NCBI GenBank assembly: GCA_938003555.1
Contig: CALKXN010000259.1
Coordinates: 1-5,581 of the forward strand
DNA length: 5,581 nt
Source: an uncultured Robiginitomaculum sp.
Lineage (GTDB): Bacteria; Pseudomonadota; Alphaproteobacteria; Caulobacterales; Maricaulaceae
Reading direction: 5' to 3'
In this document: positions 1 through 5,581 of the stretch, piece by piece
Layout: the number at the start of each line of letters is the position of its first letter
Position numbering within the stretch: position 1 is the first letter of the stretch
Notes under the pieces: model-generated
Seen by the model: only the letters and a program-made list of their open reading frames with translations
Databases searched by the model: none
Told to the model about the DNA's origin: nothing
Position numbers and translations under genes: made by a program

Positions 1-1049
1 CCGATCAGACAGAATACGGCCGTCCATGGCATTGACTTGTAAAGCCCGCCAAGCTCGCTGGCTTTGGATGTGCCGACGCGGTGCAGCACTGCGCCCATGG
101 ACATAAAGAGTAGCGCTTTAAAGATAACGTGCAGAACCACCTGCCCCGCTACGCCGTTCATCGCCATAGCCGAACCCACACCAATACCACAGACCATAAA
201 GCCGAGTTGGTTATTCAAACTATAGGCAAGAACCTTGCGCAAATCATTTTCGATCACCGCAAAGAAGACGGGGAAGAGCGTCATGATCGCGCCGATATAA
301 ATCAGAATATCTTCGCCCGCAAAGCCGCGCGCAAGCGCGTAGATCGCCATCTTGGTTGAGAACGTCGCCAGAACCACTGTGCCTGTCACGCTCGCTTTGG
401 GATAGGCGTCTTGTATCCATGTATGCAGCAGCGGGAAGCCCGCTTTGATACCGATACCCAAAAGCATAAGCCAGCCGCCCGGAACGCCGAGGCCAATTTC
501 ATTGCCGTCAAAGAAGAATGTGCCGGAATAGCGCTGATACATAATCGCGCCAGCGAGCAGCAAGACGCCAGAAAGGACATGCATGCCCAGATAACGCAGA
601 CCCGCACCATATGCGCGCGGTCCGCCTGCCCAGACGAGGAATACGGATGAAACCGCCGTTAATTCCCAGAACAAGAACAGCGTAAGCAAGTCGCCCGCCA
701 TTACAGCGCCAAGACCTGCGCCTGTATAGATAAGCGCGCTGGCGTCGCTGATATGGGCTTTTTCATGGAACGCAAATATGCCGTTCAGGAGCCCCGCGAA
801 ACAGAAGACATACCCCCAAATGAGTGACAGCCTGTCGAGGCGATATGTCGTCAGCTCTATGCCCGCAATCGTCAGTTCACCTGCGAGACCGCCGCCGGCG
901 CTATAGCCTTGGAACAAGAAGTAAGCCGCAACAATTGGCGCGACAATCATGACGGCTTTGCGAACCGCATGAAGCGGGACAAGCGCGCAGAGCATGCCCG
1001 CTGCAATAATGAACAGGCCCGGATTTATTTGCATCAAAAGATCAGACAT
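1..1049 (-). CDS. Third antiporter-like subunit (MnhD/NuoM-NuoN superfamily), C-terminus cut off by window edge
   Basis: I translated this frame by hand. It opens with ATG at 1049-1047 (MSDLLMQINPGLF) and stays open to the left edge, giving 349 residues of a protein expected to be about 500 long. About eleven hydrophobic helices are visible. The charged residues of a proton half-channel are present: E129 in TM5 (LFLFWELTAVSS), K202 in TM7 (GIGIKAGFPLLHTW), K233 in TM8 (TFSTKMAIYAL) and H307/K311 (LHVIFKALLFM). The broken-helix segment reads HTWIQDAYPKASVTGT instead of the HxWLPxAxxxxPTPVSA pattern of its neighbour. That variant matches, from memory, a distinct subunit-D family annotated in alphaproteobacterial Mrp clusters. 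Known family role: a membrane subunit moving H+ or Na+. The TM12 Lys/Glu region lies outside the window. The gene overlaps the preceding one by 8 nt and has a strong SD, so the start is well supported. Confidence 0.93.
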   Translation of the reverse strand, partial: MSDLLMQINPGLFIIAAGMLCALVPLHAVRKAVMIVAPIVAAYFLFQGYSAGGGLAGELTIAGIELTTYRLDRLSLIWGYVFCFAGLLNGIFAFHEKAHISDASALIYTGAGLGAVMAGDLLTLFLFWELTAVSSVFLVWAGGPRAYGAGLRYLGMHVLSGVLLLAGAIMYQRYSGTFFFDGNEIGLGVPGGWLMLLGIGIKAGFPLLHTWIQDAYPKASVTGTVVLATFSTKMAIYALARGFAGEDILIYIGAIMTLFPVFFAVIENDLRKVLAYSLNNQLGFMVCGIGVGSAMAMNGVAGQVVLHVIFKALLFMSMGAVLHRVGTSKASELGGLYKSMPWTAVFCLI

Positions 1050-1368
1050 CTTGGTCCTCGCTTTTGGGTTCGCCGTAATATTCTTCGGGGCGGCTTAGCC
1101 ATTTAAACAGTGGCCATGCGCTAAAGACGACGATGGAATATGCAGCAAAGCCGATTACGCCAAAGCTGATGGCGTAAAGCACGCCAAATTCCCACGGCGC
1201 GGGATGTTTTGTCGGAAAGAAATATCCAATAATAACCGTGAAGATGAGTCCAGCCACGGTGAACCAGATAAAGTTATCTTTCACTTTGGGATTAGCCAGC
1301 CATAGAAACTTTTTCGAGACAGGGTGAATATCATCGTTACTCACAGGCACGTCGTGATGATCGCTCAT
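1042..1368 (-). CDS. Small two-helix membrane protein of unknown function within the antiporter operon
   Basis: This gene encodes 108 residues that I do not recognise as a named family. The N-terminus is polar and His/Asp-rich (MSDHHDVPVSNDDIH). It is followed by a basic stretch (NPKVKDNF), a first hydrophobic helix at about 33-51, a short loop with PTKHPAPWEF, a second helix at about 62-85 and a charged tail (RPEEYYGEPKSEDQDV). Basic residues flank both ends, suggesting that both termini are cytoplasmic. It starts 2 nt after the stop of the upstream antiporter gene, with a strong GGGAGGG SD inside that gene. Its own stop lies inside the next antiporter gene. This position makes an accessory or spacer subunit of the complex likely (inference). 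It is too short for an antiporter subunit. With two helices it also does not match the three-helix MnhF or MnhG pattern. Confidence 0.87.
   Translation of the reverse strand: MSDHHDVPVSNDDIHPVSKKFLWLANPKVKDNFIWFTVAGLIFTVIIGYFFPTKHPAPWEFGVLYAISFGVIGFAAYSIVVFSAWPLFKWLSRPEEYYGEPKSEDQDV
1055..1059 (-). promoter_or_regulatory. Shine-Dalgarno of the third antiporter gene
   Basis: GAGGA lies 5 nt before the ATG at 1049-1047, inside the final codons of the 108-residue gene. It supports this start and shows that the 8-nt gene overlap is real rather than an annotation artefact. Confidence 0.75.
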
Positions 1369-1370
1369 AA

Positions 1371-2846
1371 TTATAGCCCTCCCGCAGGAAGAATGGGGCG
1401 AAGATAATCAATAATATCACCCGCAAAGAAGAAGAGAATAAATGTGCAGGCCGCAGTCAGCACAGGCGGAGCCATAACCCAAATCGGCGTCTTGATTTTC
1501 AAATCACCTTCTGGGTCATCAGCAGGCTTCATAAAGCCGCGTATCGCGACAGGTAACAGATAAGCAACATTGAGCAGGCTCGATAAAATCAGAGCGCCAA
1601 TTAAGATGGCTTTACCCGCATCAACTGCGCCAACCATCAACATGAATTTAGGCCAAGATCCGCCCAGTGGAGGCAAGCCGATAATGGATGCGCTTCCGAC
1701 CAGAAAGGCAATAAAGACCCACGGCATTCTATGCCCGAGACCATTTAACTGGCTGATATTGATGCGGTGCGCGGCAGTGTAAATTGCGCCCGCGCACATA
1801 AAGAGCGTGATTTTACCAAAAGCGTGCATCACGATCTGTAGCCCGCTGCCCATAATGGCAGCAGGTGCAGCCAGCATGGCCCCCAGCGTAATATAGGATA
1901 GCTGCGAAACGGTCGAATAGGCCAGACGCGCTTTGAGATTATCTTTGCGTAGCGCAATGACAGACGCGGCCACGATAGAGAACGCGGCCAGCCAAGCCAG
2001 GAAGGTCCCTGCTCCGGTCTCGCCGACCAAATCGATCCCAAACACATAGACCACGACTTTAAGCATCGTAAAGACGCCCGCCTTAACAACGGCCACGGCG
2101 TGAAGTAGCGCAGAGACAGGTGTTGGCGCGACCATGGCATTGGGGAGCCACGGATGGATCGGCATAAGGGCCGCTTTACCAATACCGAAAGCAAATAGAA
2201 CAAGCAGAACGCTCGCGGCCGTTGTGCTAATGCCGCCATTAAACAGGCCGCCCACGGCGAAGTCTGTTGTGCCTGCAAAATAATATGTGCCGATAATAGC
2301 GGGTAATAACAAACCCAGAGATGTTGCCATCAATATGCCCAAATAAATCCGTCCCCCGCGCCGCGCATTGGCATCGCCCTTATGCGTCACAAGCGGGAAT
2401 GTAGAGAGCGTCAATATTTCGTAGAAGACAAAAAGCGTAATGAGGTTACCTGACGCCGCAATGCCCATGGCCGCGGCGATCGCAACGGCAACATAGGTAA
2501 AGAAGCGCGTCTGATTTTTCTCATTATTGCCGCGCATATAGCCGACGGTAAACAGCGAATTGACAATCCAGAGCGAACTGGCAATGGCCGCGAAAATCGC
2601 GCCCAGCGGTTCAAGTGTCAGTTTAACCTCAAACGGCCCTTCGAATGGGACGAGCAGGATTTCGGGGCGATCGCCCATACCGACAAGGCGCACGAGATAA
2701 ATCACATTGGCCAGCAGAGCAAAGCCCGCAACAAAGGTAATGCCTTCGCGAATATTGGGAGACTTACCAGCCAGCGGGATGAGAACCACCGCCAGCATCG
2801 GAATAATTAAGAGCAGCCAGAGCGCCATTTCGGGACCATAACTCAT
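1371..2846 (-). CDS. Antiporter-like subunit resembling NuoL / N-terminal MrpA (MnhD annotation family)
   Basis: A complete 491-residue polytopic protein with about 14 hydrophobic helices. Proton-channel residues are visible: E143 in TM5 (FVFYEILTLSTFPLVTH), K224 in TM7 (GIGKAALMPIHPWLPNAM), H249 and K255 in TM8 (APTPVSALLHAVAVVKAG), H341/K345 (MHAFGKITLF) and K400 in TM12 (PPLGGSWPKFM). The PTPVSALLHA signature is typical of NuoL and MrpA rather than MrpD. The protein ends after TM14, without the long MrpA C-terminal extension or the NuoL lateral helix. It should act as one of the ion-translocating half-channel pairs of the complex. The ATG overlaps the preceding stop (ATGA, 4 nt). Upstream there is only a weak G-rich SD (GGGGG, 6 nt away), so translational coupling probably drives initiation. 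In databases it would probably be named Na+/H+ antiporter subunit D. Whether it moves Na+ or only H+ cannot be read from the sequence. Confidence 0.95.
   Translation of the reverse strand: MSYGPEMALWLLLIIPMLAVVLIPLAGKSPNIREGITFVAGFALLANVIYLVRLVGMGDRPEILLVPFEGPFEVKLTLEPLGAIFAAIASSLWIVNSLFTVGYMRGNNEKNQTRFFTYVAVAIAAAMGIAASGNLITLFVFYEILTLSTFPLVTHKGDANARRGGRIYLGILMATSLGLLLPAIIGTYYFAGTTDFAVGGLFNGGISTTAASVLLVLFAFGIGKAALMPIHPWLPNAMVAPTPVSALLHAVAVVKAGVFTMLKVVVYVFGIDLVGETGAGTFLAWLAAFSIVAASVIALRKDNLKARLAYSTVSQLSYITLGAMLAAPAAIMGSGLQIVMHAFGKITLFMCAGAIYTAAHRINISQLNGLGHRMPWVFIAFLVGSASIIGLPPLGGSWPKFMLMVGAVDAGKAILIGALILSSLLNVAYLLPVAIRGFMKPADDPEGDLKIKTPIWVMAPPVLTAACTFILFFFAGDIIDYLRPILPAGGL
1377..1383 (-). promoter_or_regulatory. 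Shine-Dalgarno of the 108-residue membrane protein gene
   Basis: GGGAGGG lies 8 nt before the ATG at 1368-1366. It is formed by the Gly-Gly codons just before the stop of the preceding antiporter gene. Such a strong site at this tight junction is good evidence that the small unrecognised gene is translated. Confidence 0.75.
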
Positions 2847-4363
2847 AGACCGCCCCCAAGCATCACTTGCGCCGCGCCATTGGCCAGTTCAACCGGCCAG
2901 CTTGGAACGACACCAAAAACAATAGCCGCAATGGCGAGCACCCACATGCCGACAAGCATAGGTAGCGGCGCTTCGCGTTTCTCAACGGGCTTACCATTCA
3001 CTTCGGGCGCAGGCTGTAGCCATGCAGCTTCGAGCATGCGGCCCATATAGATAACCGCCAGGATTGACGTCACGACAATCGCGCCAACGGCCCACCACCA
3101 TCCATTTTGAGCGGCGGCGTCCAAAAGCTGAAACTTAGATATAAATCCGGCAGTGCCTGGAACGCCGATCAGCGCGAGCGCGGCAATCGTAAAGGCGCTC
3201 ATCGTCCATGGCATGATTTTGCCAAGACCTTTAAAGTCGGACACGCGGACAATGCCGTAGCGATACCAGAACGCGCCAAGCGCAAGAAAGAGTGCGCCTT
3301 TGATAATGCCGTGATTAATCAGGTGAACATAACCGGCCGACAGACCCAAAGCGGTTCCCATGCCCACGCCCAGCAGCATATAGCCAACCTGCGCGACCGA
3401 GCTAAAGGCCAAGACGCGGCGTGCATCGGATTGGAATATGGCTTGGAGTGACGCCACAAACATGCCGATTACACCAAGCACAGCCAGCAACCATGTCAGC
3501 GTTGCACCGATAAATTCAAGGCTGGGATCAAAGACGGTAAAGACAAAACGGAAGAGCAAATAAAGCGCAGCTTTGGTCGCGGTCGCGGCGAGGAACGCCG
3601 TAATAGCTGTAGGCGAATAAGCATAAGCGCCGGGCAGCCAAAGATGCAGCGGGAACATAGCCAGTTTCAGGCCAAGGCCGACAACGATGAACGCAAAGGC
3701 CACTTGGCTAACGCGCGACACATCCCCCATAACGGCAAGTTTATCCGCCATGTCCGCCATATTAAGCGTACCTGTTTCCATATACAGAAAGCCGACGCCA
3801 ATCACAAAGAATGTTGCGCCAATAGAGCCGAGAATAAGGTAATTATAAGCGCTGTTAAGCGCGCGGCGATCTCGGCTCGCGCCCATACCGACCAAAACAT
3901 ATGTGGCAATAGAAGACACTTCGAGGAAGACGAACACATTAAAAGCGTCGCCTGTCACAACCATACCCAGCAGGCCCGCAAAGGCGACAAGGAAGGCAGC
4001 GTAAAATGGCGCGCGTTTTTTGGGCTCAATTTCAGCGTCAGTACTGCACAGCGCGTAAAGCGTACAGATCACAGCGATTGCGCTGATCAACAGCGCCACA
4101 GGCGCATTTAGGCCATCAATACGGTACTCAATCCCAAAGGGCGGTTCCCATCCCCCAAGTGCGTAGCTGAGCACTTGTTCGCCGCGCGTTTGCAAAACAA
4201 TATCAAAGGCGAGAACGGCGCAGATCAATGTCGTTATAAAAGCCAAAAGCCACGCAATTTTGTCTTTGGGCATAACGGCGCAGATCGCCGCCATAACCAA
4301 TGGAAGAACGACAAGAAGTACCGGAGCCTCCACTGATAGCCAGCCTGTTAGAAAACCGCTCAT
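2843..4363 (-). CDS. mnhD: Monovalent cation/H+ antiporter subunit D (MnhD/MrpD-like)
   Basis: A complete 506-residue member of the proton-conducting antiporter superfamily, close to the usual MrpD length, with about 14 hydrophobic helices. Key residues are E148 in TM5 (FNVFVFLEVSSIATYVLV), K233 in TM7 (GLGLKLAMFPLHLWLPGAYAYSP), K264 in TM8 (TATKAALYLLFRF), H348/H351 and K355 (VHLINHGIIKGALF) and K410 in TM12 (GTAGFISKFQLL). The LPGAYAYSP and GFISKF elements are typical of MrpD/NuoM-type subunits. This subunit probably forms an ion path next to the MnhC-like protein encoded just upstream, as in solved Mrp and complex I structures (family knowledge). The start overlaps the preceding stop by 4 nt (ATGA), with GAGGA 6 nt upstream. 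It contains no frameshift, and all expected catalytic positions are filled. Confidence 0.96.
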   Translation of the reverse strand: MSGFLTGWLSVEAPVLLVVLPLVMAAICAVMPKDKIAWLLAFITTLICAVLAFDIVLQTRGEQVLSYALGGWEPPFGIEYRIDGLNAPVALLISAIAVICTLYALCSTDAEIEPKKRAPFYAAFLVAFAGLLGMVVTGDAFNVFVFLEVSSIATYVLVGMGASRDRRALNSAYNYLILGSIGATFFVIGVGFLYMETGTLNMADMADKLAVMGDVSRVSQVAFAFIVVGLGLKLAMFPLHLWLPGAYAYSPTAITAFLAATATKAALYLLFRFVFTVFDPSLEFIGATLTWLLAVLGVIGMFVASLQAIFQSDARRVLAFSSVAQVGYMLLGVGMGTALGLSAGYVHLINHGIIKGALFLALGAFWYRYGIVRVSDFKGLGKIMPWTMSAFTIAALALIGVPGTAGFISKFQLLDAAAQNGWWWAVGAIVVTSILAVIYMGRMLEAAWLQPAPEVNGKPVEKREAPLPMLVGMWVLAIAAIVFGVVPSWPVELANGAAQVMLGGGL

Positions 4364-4854
4364 AATGCGTCCTCTTCCATGGCTTCTTCAATGCCATCAA
4401 TATCAAAGGCGTAATTTAAACGGTCGATTTCTTCTTCTTCGATCGTGCCATAAACTTCACGAATGCGCACAACAAGCGCGAGCCCGACAGCGAGGGTCGC
4501 CACGCCCACCACAATGGCCGTTAGGATCAAAACATGGGGAAGTGGATTAGAGTAAAGCACTTCGGCCGTTTTCACGGCGGCATCTGCGCCGTGCGTGACC
4601 GCGTCGCCGTGACCATCCCCGTGACCGCCGCCATGGCCATCGCCGTGGCTGTCATATGATTTTTCAATGATTGGCGGAATGCCGTCCTTCACTTTGCCCA
4701 TTGTAATGTAGAGCAGAAAAACAGACGTCTGAAATACAGACAAACCAACCAATTTCTTGATCAGATTATTAGACGCAAACACGACATAAAGCCCTGTCAT
4801 CATCAATAAGATGACCACGACATAATTAAAGTGGGAGAGAAGATCGGACAGCAT
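4360..4854 (-). CDS. mnhC: MnhC/MrpC-like (NuoK-like) antiporter subunit with His/Gly loop and acidic tail
   Basis: This 164-residue protein has three helices at about 9-28, 31-52 and 105-130, the NuoK/MrpC fold. Family marks are NNLIKKLVGLSVFQTSVFLLY in the second helix region and NPLPHVLILTAIVVGVA before and in the third. The latter corresponds to the DPLPQALVLTAIVI signature of MnhC. MrpC and NuoK are usually about 100-115 residues long, and the extra length here comes from two additions. One is a loop between TM2 and TM3 with HGxG repeats (residues 70-85 plus H88). The other is a C-terminal tail, 135-164, dominated by Glu and Asp. By NuoK topology the loop would be periplasmic and the tail cytoplasmic. 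The subunit should sit between the MnhB-like and MnhD-like proteins and help shape the ion path. Its ATG shares one base with the preceding stop (TAATG). The SD GAGGAG is 11 nt away, which is longer than usual. Confidence 0.95.
   Translation of the reverse strand: MLSDLLSHFNYVVVILLMMTGLYVVFASNNLIKKLVGLSVFQTSVFLLYITMGKVKDGIPPIIEKSYDSHGDGHGGGHGDGHGDAVTHGADAAVKTAEVLYSNPLPHVLILTAIVVGVATLAVGLALVVRIREVYGTIEEEEIDRLNYAFDIDGIEEAMEEDAL
4370..4374 (-). promoter_or_regulatory. Shine-Dalgarno of the mnhD-like gene
   Basis: GAGGA lies 6 nt before the ATG at 4363-4361, within the Glu-Glu-Asp codons of the acidic MnhC tail. It supports the ATGA-overlap start. Confidence 0.7.
4600..4647 (-). repeat. Four imperfect 12-nt tandem repeats encoding HGxG units
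   Basis: Within the MnhC-like gene, codons 70-85 encode HGDG-HGGG-HGDG-HGDA, four tandem four-residue units with His at 70, 74, 78 and 82. A further HG follows at 88-89. At DNA level each unit is a variant of CAC-GGC-GAT-GGC with synonymous differences (CAC/CAT, GGC/GGG/GGT), so the copies are not freshly duplicated. The encoded loop lies between TM2 and TM3, predicted periplasmic. His/Asp/Gly runs of this kind often bind divalent metals, but no binding has been shown here. Confidence 0.8.
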
Positions 4855-5303
4855 TAAAAGTCTTGCTCCTCATCCATAATTTCAGGTTGGCGGGAGCCAA
4901 AGGCGTAGAAAATCGCCACCATGACTGTCGCCACTGTAAACAGCACGCCAAGCTCAACAAGGATAATTCCGATATGTTGTCCTAGTGGATGGTCTGTTGC
5001 GGGATGCAGGATGTCAAAATCAAGGAATTTTGCGCCCATCAACCATGTTAAAATACCCGTTCCAACATAAAAGAGAACTCCGACGGTCATGCCAATGCGA
5101 ATCCAACTTGGCGGCACGGCTTCTTTGCAAGCTTTAAGACCGAAAATAAGCGCGTATAAAATCACCCCCGCCGCTACAATCACGCCAGCCTGAAAGCCGC
5201 CGCCGGGGCCAAAATCACCGTGGAAATGGACGTAAAGTCCAAAGACAACAATCAGCGGAATAAGAAATTTCGCAACGATGCGAAGGATCATATGGGAGTT
5301 CAT
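4854..5303 (-). CDS. mnhB: MnhB-domain protein, cation/H+ antiporter subunit B (MrpB/MbhF-like)
   Basis: A 149-residue protein with four predicted helices at about 5-26, 35-57, 69-90 and 109-135, the size and layout of MnhB/MrpB. The diagnostic element is HGDFGPGGGFQAGV (residues 28-41) at the start of the second helix, matching the PGGGFxxG signature of the MnhB domain. A buried acidic residue, E117 (IGIILVELGVLFTV), sits in the last helix at the place where MnhB proteins keep a conserved Glu/Asp (family recollection). A conserved-looking loop holds DFDILHPATDHPLGQH (residues 95-110). In Mrp complexes MrpB packs next to the C-terminal part of MrpA and MrpC, and is thought to take part in Na+ entry. 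The start overlaps the preceding stop by one base (TAATG), and a strong GGGGAG SD lies 6 nt upstream. It ends in an acidic stretch (EIMDEEQDF). Confidence 0.96.
   Translation of the reverse strand: MNSHMILRIVAKFLIPLIVVFGLYVHFHGDFGPGGGFQAGVIVAAGVILYALIFGLKACKEAVPPSWIRIGMTVGVLFYVGTGILTWLMGAKFLDFDILHPATDHPLGQHIGIILVELGVLFTVATVMVAIFYAFGSRQPEIMDEEQDF
4866..4871 (-). promoter_or_regulatory. Distant Shine-Dalgarno of the mnhC-like gene
   Basis: GAGGAG lies 11 nt before the ATG at 4854-4852, longer than the usual 5-9 nt. Because the start shares a base with the preceding stop (TAATG), termination-reinitiation probably assists initiation. Confidence 0.55.
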
Positions 5304-5581
5304 TATTGTCTCCCCTGCGATTTACCGTGAGGTATTTTCTTTTTTGACGCGGCAGTCTTTTTTGTGGCTTCCGTTTTGGGCTTATTGGTTGAGCCCTTGG
5401 GCCGCCCGCGTCGTTTGGGAGGCTCGACTTCGGCTTTGACCTCTTCGGGCGTCACTTTAGGGGCGTCGCTAGGCGATTTTAAAACTTCGGCCACGGGTGC
5501 ATAATCGGTAGAAATATCTTGCCCTTGAACCTGAGCGCGCCAGCGTCCGGCATTGCCGTTCAATCCTAATAATAAAAGGAC
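5303..5581 (-). CDS. C-terminal fragment of an upstream antiporter-complex protein with an AT-hook-like Lys/Pro-rich tail (5' part outside window)
   Basis: The frame is open right up to the window edge, encoding at least 92 residues before its TAA stop. The first visible residues are VLLLLGLNGNAGRWRAQV, which looks like the end of a membrane helix followed by a basic cytoplasmic turn. The TTG at 5563-5561 is only a possible start codon. The in-frame leucine run ahead of it argues that the gene begins further right. The rest is hydrophilic: a linker to about residue 45, then Lys/Arg/Pro/Thr-rich sequence with the AT-hook-like core RGRPK (58-62 of the fragment) and several Lys clusters. By gene order (just before MnhB) the missing part could be an MbhE/MrpA C-terminal-like or DUF4040 membrane subunit. 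This is inference from position and the helix end only. The product cannot be named from what is visible. Confidence 0.78.
   Translation of the reverse strand, partial: VLLLLGLNGNAGRWRAQVQGQDISTDYAPVAEVLKSPSDAPKVTPEEVKAEVEPPKRRGRPKGSTNKPKTEATKKTAASKKKIPHGKSQGRQ
5310..5315 (-). promoter_or_regulatory. Shine-Dalgarno of the mnhB-like gene
   Basis: GGGGAG lies 6 nt before the ATG at 5303-5301, in the last codons of the Lys-rich tail of the preceding gene. It supports the TAATG-coupled start. Confidence 0.75.
5375..5419 (-). other. AT-hook-like motif in the tail of the truncated first protein
   Basis: These 15 codons read PKRRGRPKGSTNKPK. The R-G-R-P-K core at 5396-5410, flanked by Lys/Arg and Pro, is the pattern of AT-hook minor-groove DNA-binding peptides. 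Lys-rich segments follow (TKK, SKKK). Only one copy of the core is present. DNA binding is not shown. The same composition could serve as a flexible basic tail contacting lipid head groups or acidic partner proteins. Confidence 0.6.

Noticed and set aside
411..650. Overlapping plus- and minus-strand short frames in the left region
   Set aside because: Both overlap the third antiporter gene, whose translation is continuous with correctly placed catalytic residues, so they are shadows.
1..1049. DabB-type subunit of a DAB inorganic-carbon pump
   Set aside because: DabB is a NuoL relative that pairs with the large soluble DabA. No DabA gene is present here, while MnhB, MnhC and MnhD partners are, so an Mrp-type complex fits better.
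1829..2278. Minus-strand open frame of 149 codons in another frame
   Set aside because: It lies wholly inside the 491-residue antiporter gene. Its Arg/Ser/Leu/Trp-rich product has no recognisable fold, and the overlapping frame carries all the conserved residues.
3644..4111. Plus-strand open frame of 155 codons
   Set aside because: It is antisense to the mnhD-like gene. Its product is rich in His, Arg, Lys and Cys, with no domain pattern, as expected for a reverse-strand shadow of a membrane-protein gene.
5303..5563. A stand-alone 86-residue gene starting at TTG 5563
   Set aside because: The frame is open upstream to the window edge and encodes VLLLLG, the end of a likely membrane helix. 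No SD is seen at a suitable distance before the TTG, so this is more likely the end of a longer gene.
1042..5581. Membrane-bound hydrogenase or complex I operon
   Set aside because: The antiporter-type subunits are shared with those systems, but no hydrogenase, quinone-site or iron-sulfur subunit is visible in the window. Flanking sequence could reopen this.

Overview
The window is one unbroken minus-strand operon segment encoding a multi-subunit Mrp/Mnh-type monovalent cation/proton antiporter. This is the family whose membrane parts are shared with complex I and with membrane-bound hydrogenases. Seven reading frames fill all 5581 bases, and the genes at both edges are cut off. No gene lies on the plus strand, and no RNA gene, insertion sequence, CRISPR array, terminator or promoter is visible. 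The promoter must lie beyond the right edge and the operon end beyond the left edge.

In transcription order (right to left) the window holds: the C-terminal end of a protein with a hydrophobic stub followed by a long Lys/Pro-rich tail carrying an AT-hook-like motif (5303-5581, truncated); an MnhB-domain protein (4854-5303); an MnhC/NuoK-like protein with a His/Gly repeat loop and an acidic tail (4360-4854); an MnhD-type antiporter subunit (2843-4363); a second, NuoL/MrpA-N-like antiporter subunit (1371-2846); an unrecognised two-helix membrane protein of 108 residues (1042-1368); and a third antiporter-like subunit (1-1049, C-terminus cut off).

Junctions are extremely tight: overlaps of 1, 1, 4 and 4 nt, a 2-nt gap, then an 8-nt overlap. 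Most starts have a Shine-Dalgarno sequence inside the preceding gene. This implies coupled translation of one stoichiometric membrane complex. All three large subunits keep the TM5 Glu, TM7 Lys and TM8 Lys of the proton-pumping half-channels, so all three look active. Three antiporter-like subunits without a full-length fused MrpA differ from the textbook seven-gene Mrp operon, which has two (MrpA and MrpD). Three resembles complex I in number.

Base composition is moderate, slightly GC-rich, with SD-led genes. The gene content and protein style fit an alphaproteobacterium, perhaps a marine or aquatic one. This is an inference from recollected family resemblance, not from a marker gene. The most unusual features are the AT-hook-like basic tail on an apparent membrane protein, the HGxG repeat in a predicted periplasmic loop of the MnhC-like subunit, and the uncharacterised small protein between two antiporter subunits.
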